A DNA stretch of 64,000 nucleotides from CANNDT01 sp945876205 (GTDB lineage Bacteria > Acidobacteriota > Vicinamibacteria > Vicinamibacterales > UBA2999), in assembly GCA_947503365.1 (NCBI GenBank), contig CANNDT010000012.1:4646-68645 (forward strand). Reading direction: 5' to 3'. A program made the translations under genes and the position numbers. The notes below the pieces were generated by a model that made no database searches, had not been told where the DNA came from, and saw only the letters and a program-made list of their open reading frames with translations. This document shows, piece after piece, positions 27,201-34,234 of the stretch (positions are counted from its first letter, which is position 1; the number at the start of each line of letters is the position of its first letter).

Positions 27201-27736
27201 CCAGGCCGGCAGCGGAGGCGACGCTCCGGACGACCCGTCTCTCGCCCGCGCGCGCGGAGCTGCGCTACCGCGGGTTCTCGCGCACCAGCGAAGATGTCGC
27301 GGCGCACGCGCCGGAGACCCCGCATTACGGGCAGCTGGCGAACACCGTGTCTCGCTGGCGCGACCTCGTGGGGTATCACACGCGGTTCGGCGACGTCGTG
27401 CCGCTCGTCGAGAAGGTCGATGACCGGTACGTGATCATGAATGCGGGCGACGAGCTGGCGTTGTCGTTCGCCGCGCCGCCTCCACCCGCGGCCGGCTGGA
27501 CACGCGACTTCGTCCTGATTGGAGACGGATGGGAGAAGGACGGCGATTTCAACACCGCCTACTCGAAAACGGTGCAGCCGCTCCCGCTGCACGATCACCC
27601 GGACTACGTCGAGTCCACCAGCTCGCCCGAGATCGAGGACGATCCCGCGTATCGTCGTCATCCCGCCGACTGGCAGACGTACCACACGCGCTTCATCGCC
27701 CCAGACCGGTACCTGCGGGGACTTCGGGCGCGTTAG
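24266..27736 (+). CDS. Large TPR / FG-GAP / ASPIC-UnbV envelope protein
   Basis: 1,156 residues from GTG. An N-terminal anchor (residues 6-24) is followed by TPR repeats (about 40-190), VCBS/FG-GAP calcium-type repeats (about 360-620: 'DWNHDFRTDLLL', 'DLEMDGDLDAVVG', 'DLDHDGDPDAVLL', 'DLNADGIIDVL', 'DLDNNGGLDLIA') and an ASPIC/UnbV-like segment (about 655-710: 'NSFGVGGDIEVRSG', 'HVGLGMRTAVDVARIVWPNG'). The last 440 residues form a conserved tail with 'FLWRSPLGLRINAQD' and 'LIGDGWEKDGDFNT', which I know only as a frequent partner of this architecture. It probably acts in the periplasm. The CRTAC1 gene follows after 9 bp. Confidence 0.85.
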   Translation: MARRVAVSIVAGVLIAGAAFATYYIRHRDAALPPSDSEQYEQLVRAFYRGLASLDSGLLDNAKAEFSRAAMLVPGEPASWTNLGIAHLRLGEFDAAAQAIDRAAMEAPRSVEIALAQGALESARGRVDSALAAFRRAVDLDPRSRKARFALADALEQAGGDGNTNEIQELLDEILGMQPENLAVLVDRARLAARRRDGPRLEESVRRLDGRASAWPSVAIEQLTALRRAEAVGDFAAAGRAIAFLRNVLARLPAYRDGLAAVRVPAGMLAEPLDRFLALPSPSASPSAPDMALAFSRDNFAGGVASATAVTAWPLDAGGTIGVFAADGRTVRRVDTPGTRAAFPGGAGRLSFSGVLPLDWNHDFRTDLLLAGGGGVRLQLQNGDGTFSDRTPSNEVARMPAFGAWAADLEMDGDLDAVVGAVSGAPVVLRNNGDGSWTTLRPFEGIDGLRGFGWGDLDHDGDPDAVLLDASGATHMFSNQQAGVFDQRSGPSGGSRVVSLALGDLNADGIIDVLTLDATGTMRRASFTEEGSGVRDSGQWIEASIARFDGFPRDAATGAYRILVADLDNNGGLDLIAAGPSGSRLWVSDERGGLRPLVAMADTEIASVQDLNADGRLDLVGLSRGQAIRLVARGEKAYHWQVIQARAQTAAGDQRINSFGVGGDIEVRSGLLFQKQLLTGAPVHVGLGMRTAVDVARIVWPNGVMQAEFGLRADQAVVAEQRLKGSCPWVFAYDGHEMGFVTDFLWRSPLGLRINAQDTAGSNQTEDWIKIRGDQLVPRDGMYDVRITAELWESHFFDHVSLMAVDRPTGVEVFVDERFAREPPALAVRAMTPPAPVARAWDDQGHDVTALVRARDGQHAAGFDKGAYQGLTREHFLEFDLGDDLPPGEALWLIASGWVYPTDSSINVAIAQGDLAAPHGLALDALDAAGVWRTVSPDLGLPAGKNKTILIDLSSRPRGAHRLRLRTNMEIYWDSLAYARPAAEATLRTTRLSPARAELRYRGFSRTSEDVAAHAPETPHYGQLANTVSRWRDLVGYHTRFGDVVPLVEKVDDRYVIMNAGDELALSFAAPPPPAAGWTRDFVLIGDGWEKDGDFNTAYSKTVQPLPLHDHPDYVESTSSPEIEDDPAYRRHPADWQTYHTRFIAPDRYLRGLRAR

Positions 27737-27745
27737 TGTAGGGCG

Positions 27746-29509
27746 ATGCAGCGACTGTTCCTGACGCTCGTCTTCGCCGCCCTGCTGGTCGCGGTTGTCG
27801 TGCTCGATCGGACCGCGACGTCAGGTCGAACGGCCGCCGGCGGCGATGCGCTCGCGCGTCACGGGTTCCGGCTCGATGAGGTGTCGGCCCGCGCGGGCAT
27901 GGCCTTCGTGCACCAGGCGCCCGTGTTCGACTCGCGCCTCCAGGGCATCATGCCGATCGTGGCGGCCATGGGGGCATCGGTGTCCGTGGCCGATGTCGAT
28001 CGCGACGGCTGGCAGGACGTCTACGTGTCTGACAGTGCCATCGGCAGCCGCAACCGCCTCTTTCGCAACAACCGCGACGGCACGTTCACCGATGTCGCGG
28101 CATCCATGGGCATCGCCGACGTCAACCGGGCCGGCACCGGCGTGTCGATGGGCAGCGTGTGGGGGGACTACGACAACGACGGCTACGAAGACCTGTTGCT
28201 CTACAAGTACGGCAAGCCGGAGCTCTTTCACAACGAGCAGGGCCGTTCGTTCAGCCCCGTGACAGGTCGCGCGGGCCTTCCGCCGTGGGTGAACGCGAAC
28301 AGCGCCGTGTGGCTCGACTACGACCGTGATGGCCGCCTCGATATCTTCCTGGCCGGCTACTGGTCCGAGCAGGTGAACCTGTGGTCACTCGAGACCACAC
28401 GGATCATGCCCGAGAGCTTCGAGTACGCGGAGAACGGCGGGCGCAAGTACATGCTCCGCAATCGAGGCGACGGGACGTTCGAGGACGTCACGGAGACGCT
28501 CGGCATCGCCAGCCGGCGCTGGACGCTCGCGGTCGTGGCGGCCGATCTGTTCGGCACCGGTTATCCGGATCTCTTTCTCGCGAACGACTACGGCGTGTCG
28601 CAGCTCTTCGCGAATCGCGCGGGCGCGCGCTTCGCCGACGTGAGCCGTGACAGCGGTGTCGGACGCGCGCCCAAGGCCGGCATGAGCGCGTCGGTCGGCG
28701 ATGTCTTCAACGACGGCCGCCTGTCGATCTACCAGACGAACATCTCGGAGCCCGGCGTGCTCATTCAGGGCAACAACCTCTGGGTGCCGGGGCAGGCGGG
28801 CGCCACCGCCTTCGAGAATCTCGCGACAAGCATGGGAGTCGACCTCGGGGGCTGGAGCTGGGGCGCGCAGTTCGGCGACCTCGACAACGACGGGCACCTC
28901 GATCTCTACGTCCTCAACGGATACGTCTCGGGCGAGGACCACACCAGCTACTGGTATGACTTCTCGCAGATCGCCGTGGGGCACAGCGCGATCATCGCCG
29001 ACGCGGCGAACTGGCCCCCGATGCGCGGGCGGAGCCTCTCGGGATACCAGCGCGCGCGCGCGTGGATCAACGACGGCGCCGGCCGCTTTAGCGACGTGGC
29101 GCAGGCGGTGGGGGCCACGGAGACTTTCGACGGCAGGGCAGTGGTGCTCGCGGATCTATGGAATCGAGGCGCGCTCGACGTCATCGTCGCCAACCAGCGC
29201 GGGCCGCTGCGTCTGTACAGGAACACTGTGCGGACCGATCGTCACTGGATTGGCTTCGATCTCGAGGGCACCACGAGTAACCGGAGCGCGATCGGCGCGC
29301 GTGTGGAGCTGCGCTGGAGCGGGCAGGTGCAGGCGCAGGAGGTCAGCGGCGGCAGCGGCTTCAGCGCGCAGAACGACCGGCGCCTGCACTTCGGCCTTGG
29401 CTCGCAGGCAGGGGTGGAGCGCGCCGTGATCCGGTGGCCATCGGGCCGCATGCAGACGATCGACGGTCCGCGCGTCGATACCATCCATCACGTCCGGGAG
29501 CCGCAATGA
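27746..29509 (+). CDS. CRTAC1-family protein with ASPIC/UnbV domain (UnbV/E4-like)
   Basis: 587 residues with an N-terminal signal or anchor (residues 5-20). FG-GAP repeats with Ca-binding loops run through the protein ('DVDRDGWQDVYV', 'DYDNDGYEDLLLY', 'DYDRDGRLDIFLAG', 'DLDNDGHLDLYVLNG'). The C-terminal ASPIC/UnbV domain is complete: 'RSAIGARVELRWSGQ', 'SGGSGFSAQNDRRLHFGLG', 'VIRWPSGRMQTIDG'. UnbV-type proteins (E4) are conserved in enediyne gene clusters directly before the UnbU membrane protein, and the next gene here is of that type and overlaps by ATGA. No enediyne polyketide synthase is present in the window. The exact role of the family is unknown. Confidence 0.88.
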   Translation: MQRLFLTLVFAALLVAVVVLDRTATSGRTAAGGDALARHGFRLDEVSARAGMAFVHQAPVFDSRLQGIMPIVAAMGASVSVADVDRDGWQDVYVSDSAIGSRNRLFRNNRDGTFTDVAASMGIADVNRAGTGVSMGSVWGDYDNDGYEDLLLYKYGKPELFHNEQGRSFSPVTGRAGLPPWVNANSAVWLDYDRDGRLDIFLAGYWSEQVNLWSLETTRIMPESFEYAENGGRKYMLRNRGDGTFEDVTETLGIASRRWTLAVVAADLFGTGYPDLFLANDYGVSQLFANRAGARFADVSRDSGVGRAPKAGMSASVGDVFNDGRLSIYQTNISEPGVLIQGNNLWVPGQAGATAFENLATSMGVDLGGWSWGAQFGDLDNDGHLDLYVLNGYVSGEDHTSYWYDFSQIAVGHSAIIADAANWPPMRGRSLSGYQRARAWINDGAGRFSDVAQAVGATETFDGRAVVLADLWNRGALDVIVANQRGPLRLYRNTVRTDRHWIGFDLEGTTSNRSAIGARVELRWSGQVQAQEVSGGSGFSAQNDRRLHFGLGSQAGVERAVIRWPSGRMQTIDGPRVDTIHHVREPQ

Positions 29510-30348
29510 TCGGCGACACCGCCGCTGCGGTGTCGCGGCCTTCAGCCATCCGGCGGTTCCTGGTGGCCGTCGACAACCGGTACCTAGCGCCCGTCCTCGT
29601 GACGTTCGTCCTCCTGGTCGGGCACCTCTCGTTCGGTATCCTGGAGAGCTACACGCGGACGGCGCTCGCGATCCTGAGCGCCGTCATCACCGAGGTGGTG
29701 CTCGGGCGGCTCATCTACCGCCGGTGGCCGCACCTGGCGAGCGCGTACATCACCGGCATCAGCGTCGGCATGCTCGTGCGCACGCCGGTGGTGTGGCCGT
29801 TCGTGCTCGGCAGCGTGCTCTCGATCGCGTCGAAGTACGTGCTGCGCGTCCGGGAGCGGCATCTCTGGAATCCGTCCAACTTCGGGCTGTGCGCGCTGCT
29901 GGTGCTTGCGCCGGCCACGGTGACGGTGCTGAGCATCCAGTGGGGAAATCAGGTGTGGCCGCTCATCGAGATCTGGGTGCTCGGCGGCATTATCCTCTGG
30001 CGGCTGCGGCGGCTCCACCTCTGCGCCGCCTACGTGGCGTCCTTCCTGCTGCTCGCCGGCGTCCGCAGCGCGATCACCGGCGTGCCCTGGCTCGCCACCG
30101 TCGCGCCGATCACCGGCCCGATGTATCAGCTGTTCATCTTTTTCATGATCACCGACCCGCGCACGACCGTCCGGCGGCGATCGGCGCAGTATCTCGTCGT
30201 CGTCGCGATCGCCATCGTCGAGACGGTGTTGCGGCTCCGAGACGTCGTCTACGCGCCGCTCTACGCCTTGTTCGCGGTCGGGCCGCCGGCGCTCCTCATC
30301 GAGCTGTGGTGGGACTCGGCAAAGCCGCACCGCGCCAGCATCGAATAG
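29506..30348 (+). CDS. RnfD/NqrB-like membrane protein (UnbU/E5-like)
   Basis: 280 residues with eight to ten hydrophobic segments. 'SKYVLRVRERHLWNPSNFGL' and 'FIFFMITDPRTTV' are landmarks of the NqrB/RnfD family. The SGAT motif that carries covalent FMN in true RnfD/NqrB subunits is not present, so flavin attachment is doubtful. In enediyne clusters the UnbU protein of this fold sits directly after UnbV, as here. The start overlaps the CRTAC1 stop. Its last 88 bp overlap the 3' end of the convergent flavoprotein gene. It may be a membrane electron or ion carrier; this is inference. Confidence 0.8.
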   Translation: MIGDTAAAVSRPSAIRRFLVAVDNRYLAPVLVTFVLLVGHLSFGILESYTRTALAILSAVITEVVLGRLIYRRWPHLASAYITGISVGMLVRTPVVWPFVLGSVLSIASKYVLRVRERHLWNPSNFGLCALLVLAPATVTVLSIQWGNQVWPLIEIWVLGGIILWRLRRLHLCAAYVASFLLLAGVRSAITGVPWLATVAPITGPMYQLFIFFMITDPRTTVRRRSAQYLVVVAIAIVETVLRLRDVVYAPLYALFAVGPPALLIELWWDSAKPHRASIE

Positions 30349-31880
30349 ATCTCCTCAGTCGTGGCCTCCAGCTTCGAGGCATTCGCGATCACATCCTCGG
30401 CCAGCACCGGATACCAGTCGCGGCGCGACCGCTCGAGCAGCCCGGCGATGTCGAACGGCTCGATCAGGCAGTCGATCCGCGCCAGCAGCGACTCGCGTGC
30501 GTCCGCGCGCGGCCGGTCCGCGGCAATCGCCGAGCACGCGCGGAGTTCGGGGCCGAATCGCGGGTGCGCGTGCAGCAGAAATCCCGGCGCGAGGTCTGGA
30601 CGCCCGAGGCGACGCGCCGCTTCGCTGTAGCTCGCGGCTGCGAAGTACGCCAGCGCGAGCCGCTTGAACAGGGCGGGATGGTTCATCGTGGCATAGAGCG
30701 CTCCGACGAGCCCTTCCGTGATGTCCAGCTCGTCACGCGTTGTCGCGGAATACGCGCGCAACGCGTCCTCGCGCGCGCGCCCCGGTGTGGTCGTGCCGAG
30801 AATGTCGACGATGCGCGCGATGCCCAGCAGCGTGAGCGGAAAGCCTGTCGACAGCAGGGGATCGATCACGCCTGCCGCGGACGGCAGCAGCGCCCAGGCC
30901 TGGCCGCACACCTGCTGGCTTCGATACGCGAGGCGGCGGGCATGCACGAAGGGCAGCACCGGACGTGCGTCTCGAAACTGATCGCCGACCGAAGGCAGCA
31001 TCCGCAGCAGACGCGCCCACGCGGCCTCGCCTTCCTCCGCGCCGATCTCCGCGGCCACCGTGTCGGTCAGCGCGGCGCCCGCGCTCGTCAGGCCGTTGTT
31101 GAACCGCAGTATCCAGATCCAGCCACCGGGAAAGACGTGGTGCAGCGCCGCGTCATCAGGCGGGTAAGGGGGTGGACCGCCAGGCGGCGACAGCTCGTCC
31201 CACCGCGTCACCTGCTCGAAATGTGAATAGAGGCCCTGCGTCGGCGGCAGCCAACGAAGCGGCTGCTCGTCAAGGCCGAGCGCACGGTGCAGGAACCCTC
31301 GTGGTCCACTGGCATCGACGACGAACCGCGCGGTGATACGAAGCGTACGGCCGCGGCGCGTCGCGTCAAGCGTGACGAGATCGCCCTCCTGCCTGAAGCG
31401 ATCGAGACTCGTCTCGTCCAGGTACACGGTCCCTGCGTCCTCCGCCTCGCGTACGAGCGCCTGGTCGAAGTCCGCTCTGTACCAGTGGGTATCCGCCACG
31501 TCGTCATGAGGACTGGCCGCAACCATGAGTTGGCGTGCATGCGCGGCCTGGTCCTGGAAGGCTTCGCCCGGCGCGTGAAAAAAGAACGTGAACCCGCGCT
31601 TCAGGCCGCACGCGACGTCCGGGCGCGCGCGTTGCCACGTACCCCATTGTGAGAACACGCGCACGCGCGGCAGGTCATACCGATCTGAGAGCTCCTCGAG
31701 CAGCAGGTTGGCGAGCGGCGTAGACGATTCGCCGATGGCGAAGCGTGGATGGCGCCCGCGCTCAATCATCACGACGCGGCGACCGAGCCGCCGCAGCGCG
31801 AGCGAGGTCAGCGAGCCCGCGAATCCCGCCCCGATCACGGCGACGTCGGCGTCGACGTGCTCCACTGGCGCGAGGGTCAC
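30261..31880 (-). CDS. FAD-dependent oxidoreductase of the flavin halogenase-like superfamily
   Basis: 539 residues from GTG 31880, which overlaps the radical SAM stop (GTGA). The FAD-binding Rossmann motif is G17-A-G-F-A-G22, followed by 'GESSTPLANLLLEEL', which matches the GEST/S motif of tryptophan halogenase-like enzymes, and by 'FVVDASGPRGFL'. The diagnostic WxWxIP of halogenases reads 'GWIWILRF', so halogenation is uncertain and a dehydrogenase or hydroxylase role is equally possible. The second FAD contact 'SAAGVIDPLLSTGFPLTL' is present. It is the last gene of the minus operon. Earlier in-frame starts would run through the radical SAM gene and are rejected. Confidence 0.85.
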   Translation of the reverse strand: MTLAPVEHVDADVAVIGAGFAGSLTSLALRRLGRRVVMIERGRHPRFAIGESSTPLANLLLEELSDRYDLPRVRVFSQWGTWQRARPDVACGLKRGFTFFFHAPGEAFQDQAAHARQLMVAASPHDDVADTHWYRADFDQALVREAEDAGTVYLDETSLDRFRQEGDLVTLDATRRGRTLRITARFVVDASGPRGFLHRALGLDEQPLRWLPPTQGLYSHFEQVTRWDELSPPGGPPPYPPDDAALHHVFPGGWIWILRFNNGLTSAGAALTDTVAAEIGAEEGEAAWARLLRMLPSVGDQFRDARPVLPFVHARRLAYRSQQVCGQAWALLPSAAGVIDPLLSTGFPLTLLGIARIVDILGTTTPGRAREDALRAYSATTRDELDITEGLVGALYATMNHPALFKRLALAYFAAASYSEAARRLGRPDLAPGFLLHAHPRFGPELRACSAIAADRPRADARESLLARIDCLIEPFDIAGLLERSRRDWYPVLAEDVIANASKLEATTEEIYSMLARCGFAESHHSSMRSAGGPTANKA

Positions 31881-32899
31881 GTGTGCGCGGCGCCGCCGCA
31901 GCGACCGCAGCTCGCGTGAGGCAGAACCTGTTGCCCGAGATTCATCGCCAGAAGGCGCGCGCGGCGCCGTTCGAAACAGTGGGTGCAGTCCTCCAGCCGT
32001 TCGAGGTCCCACAGATCGACCAGCACGCGCGCGCGCCCTGCCGCGAGGCTCAGGGCGGCGTCGTAGCTTCGTTCGACATCGGCAAGCCGAGGCGGATGAA
32101 AGACACCTTCCGCGGCGAGCAGGTCCATCGCGCCGTTTCCGGCACGCGTCGGGATCAGCGAGATGACACCCGCGCCAGACGAGAGCGCCTCGTCGATCGA
32201 CCGCGCGAGCCATTCGTCCTGCTGCTCCGGCGAGATGAACGGCGGCGAGATGAGCAGGAATACGCGAAGCGCCACACCGCTGTGACGGAGGCGAGCGGCC
32301 GCGGCACGGAAGTCTCCGGTCGTCATCCGTTTGTTGAGGCGCTCGAGCGCGGCGGGATGCGCTGTCTCGAGGCCGACAGCGACTTCGAGCGCGGTGGGCG
32401 ACGAGCGGCCGGAATCGTGTCGCCGGAGCGCGTCTCGCCACACGTCGAGCCTCCGGTCGATCAGCGCCGGATGCGATTCGACGATCACACGTTCGAAGCC
32501 GTCGAGCAGCGCCGCCAGCGCGCCGTAGTCGCGTTCGGGCACGGCGCGCGGGTCGAAAAAGCTGCCGGCGTTGTATAGCTTGATCTGCGTCACCGCCGCT
32601 CCGCGTGCCGTGATCGAGCCGAGCGCCGCGGCCAGCTGCGCCGGCAGGGCACCGGCGGGCGTGTCCTCGGTCGTGGTGCCCTGCCACAGGTCGCATATCA
32701 CGCAGCGCCACGGGCATTCGCGGCCGGTCAGGAAGACGGTCGCGACCTGCGCGATCGAGTCGTCGGCGGCGCGCTCGTCCTCAATGATTAGGCGCTGGTA
32801 GCGCGCGGGGTCGTGCACCGGGCGCGCATTCCGCAGCCCGACCACCCAGCGGTCACGATCGGCGGCGGTGGACGGCCAGGCCTGCGAACGCGGGTTCAC
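31877..32899 (-). CDS. Radical SAM enzyme, archaeosine-synthase (RaSEA)/Elp3-like
   Basis: 340 residues from GTG, overlapping the upstream stop by GTGA. The [4Fe-4S]/SAM motif is C62-x3-C66-x2-C69 ('CPWRCVICDLW'). 'KLYNAGSFFDPRAVP' and 'VIVESHPALI' resemble the RaSEA/TIGR01210 branch, whose archaeal members act in archaeosine tRNA modification. 'EVAVGLETAHPAALERLNKRM' and a C-terminal 'CTHCFERRR...CGRCGG' cysteine set are further family features. A tRNA role is unlikely in this setting, and an unknown small molecule or peptide is a plausible substrate. Product not predictable. Confidence 0.88.
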   Translation of the reverse strand: MNPRSQAWPSTAADRDRWVVGLRNARPVHDPARYQRLIIEDERAADDSIAQVATVFLTGRECPWRCVICDLWQGTTTEDTPAGALPAQLAAALGSITARGAAVTQIKLYNAGSFFDPRAVPERDYGALAALLDGFERVIVESHPALIDRRLDVWRDALRRHDSGRSSPTALEVAVGLETAHPAALERLNKRMTTGDFRAAAARLRHSGVALRVFLLISPPFISPEQQDEWLARSIDEALSSGAGVISLIPTRAGNGAMDLLAAEGVFHPPRLADVERSYDAALSLAAGRARVLVDLWDLERLEDCTHCFERRRARLLAMNLGQQVLPHASCGRCGGAAHT

Positions 32900-34224
32900 G
32901 CGTAGAAGCCGTGAAACATGCGCCGATACTGGTGTTCGTCCGCGAGGTGATCGTGCAGCACCTCGGGAGCGACGGCGCCGTGCTGAAAGCGGCGCTTTGG
33001 AAAAACAGGCATGTCCACGCCCGTGACCCGTCGAACGCCGCGCCGGGCAATCTCCCCCTTGAGCGCGTAGAGCGACGGCACGTCATAGGCCGTGAGCGCG
33101 GCGAACGGAATGGACTCGGCGACGTCGATCACGGCCGGACGCGTGTACGGGCTGAAGCCGGTGAACCCGTACCGCCTGGCTGGCGCGTAGGTGCGGACGT
33201 ACCCTCGGCTGAGGCCGCCAGAATAGGTGAGCGAATGCTTGATGCGTCCGACACCCCATCCCTCCTGGTAGAGCATCAGGTTGTCCACCACGCTGCGGAT
33301 CGTCAGCTCGGGGTTCTCCTCGATCGGGTAGTCCTTCAGGTTCTCGTCGCCGCCGTCACCGTCCGCGATGTGGCACCAGTCGGGGTAGCGGTCGCGTATT
33401 CCGCGCAGCAGCTGCAGGCCGACGGCGGCGCACTCCACGTCGAGCGGTTTGTAGTCTTCGAGCACGCGGACCGTTTCCACCGCGTCGAGCGCCGCCGGCG
33501 TCGATTCGATCTCTTCGAGGAACATCGATAGGCCGACGGCCGACAGGAAGGCCCGCGCCTGCTCGACGTCGGGACCGTTGCCAAGGTTCAGCACGAATGC
33601 TTTCAGCCGCGCCGGCGACAGGCCGAGGCGCAGCATCGTGTGATACGTCACGACGAACACCGCGCCGCTGTCGATCCCCCCGGAACAGGCGACGCCGATC
33701 GGCTCGGTGCCGGATCCGGTGCCGTCGATGTGGCGCAGCCACTTCTCGATCTCCGCAGCCATCGCTCCGATGTAGGCATGGCCGATCTCGTCGAGGTCGG
33801 GTGCAAGGGCGTTGCGCGCCGGCGCGAAGAAGCGCGTGTAGACGGGGTCCGGATCGGGACAGCCGACAAGCGCCAGGTCGACGATGTAGTGCGCGGGGAC
33901 CATGCGGGTGTAGCTCGGGTGGAACTGGCCGTCCAGCCCTTCGCGCGCGAGCGCGTCGTGGAGCGCGTCGATACGGTCGGCCACCAGCAGCGCCGGCCCC
34001 TCCTGCCGCTTGGCCAGGAAATACCGCATCGGCCGATCCATGGACCGCGCCAGGCGCACCGTCGTGCCTTCGACCGCCACGAGAGCGAACGAGCCGTCGA
34101 TGGCACGCACCGCAGCCGGATCGCCGCTCAGCACGCGCCGGCGCGCCTCGGCCTGGTCCATGTTGTAAATGCGATTGAGGGAGGGGTCGAGCAGATCGAC
34201 GACGCGGCTCACGTGCTGCAGCAT
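32896..34224 (-). CDS. Asparagine-synthetase-like ATP pyrophosphatase without glutaminase Cys
   Basis: 442 residues. The synthetase half is clear: PP-loop 'GVACSGGIDSGAVFVV' (about residues 178-193), 'ADGDGGDEN' and a C-terminal 'PVFPKRRFQHGA'. The amino-terminal glutaminase half is reduced to about 100 residues ('IDGSFALVAVEG', 'RSMDRPMRYFLA') and there is no Met-Cys start, so it should not use glutamine by the usual route. Such enzymes include beta-lactam synthetases and other amide- or ring-forming ligases that activate a carboxylate with ATP. It starts 10 bp after the CRTAC1 stop without a clear ribosome-binding site, which suggests coupling. Shorter than AsnB (about 550-650 residues). 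Confidence 0.87.
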   Translation of the reverse strand: MLQHVSRVVDLLDPSLNRIYNMDQAEARRRVLSGDPAAVRAIDGSFALVAVEGTTVRLARSMDRPMRYFLAKRQEGPALLVADRIDALHDALAREGLDGQFHPSYTRMVPAHYIVDLALVGCPDPDPVYTRFFAPARNALAPDLDEIGHAYIGAMAAEIEKWLRHIDGTGSGTEPIGVACSGGIDSGAVFVVTYHTMLRLGLSPARLKAFVLNLGNGPDVEQARAFLSAVGLSMFLEEIESTPAALDAVETVRVLEDYKPLDVECAAVGLQLLRGIRDRYPDWCHIADGDGGDENLKDYPIEENPELTIRSVVDNLMLYQEGWGVGRIKHSLTYSGGLSRGYVRTYAPARRYGFTGFSPYTRPAVIDVAESIPFAALTAYDVPSLYALKGEIARRGVRRVTGVDMPVFPKRRFQHGAVAPEVLHDHLADEHQYRRMFHGFYA

Positions 34225-34234
34225 GGGGGGTAGA

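Noticed and set aside
27746..30348. Enediyne biosynthetic cluster
   Set aside because: UnbV- and UnbU-like genes are present, but no enediyne polyketide synthase, thioesterase or UnbL-like gene is in the window, so the cluster label is not justified.
30261..32717. 818-residue open frame on the minus strand
   Set aside because: Only the part from GTG 31880 is a flavoprotein; the N-terminal 280 residues run through the radical SAM gene in another frame and have no domain pattern.
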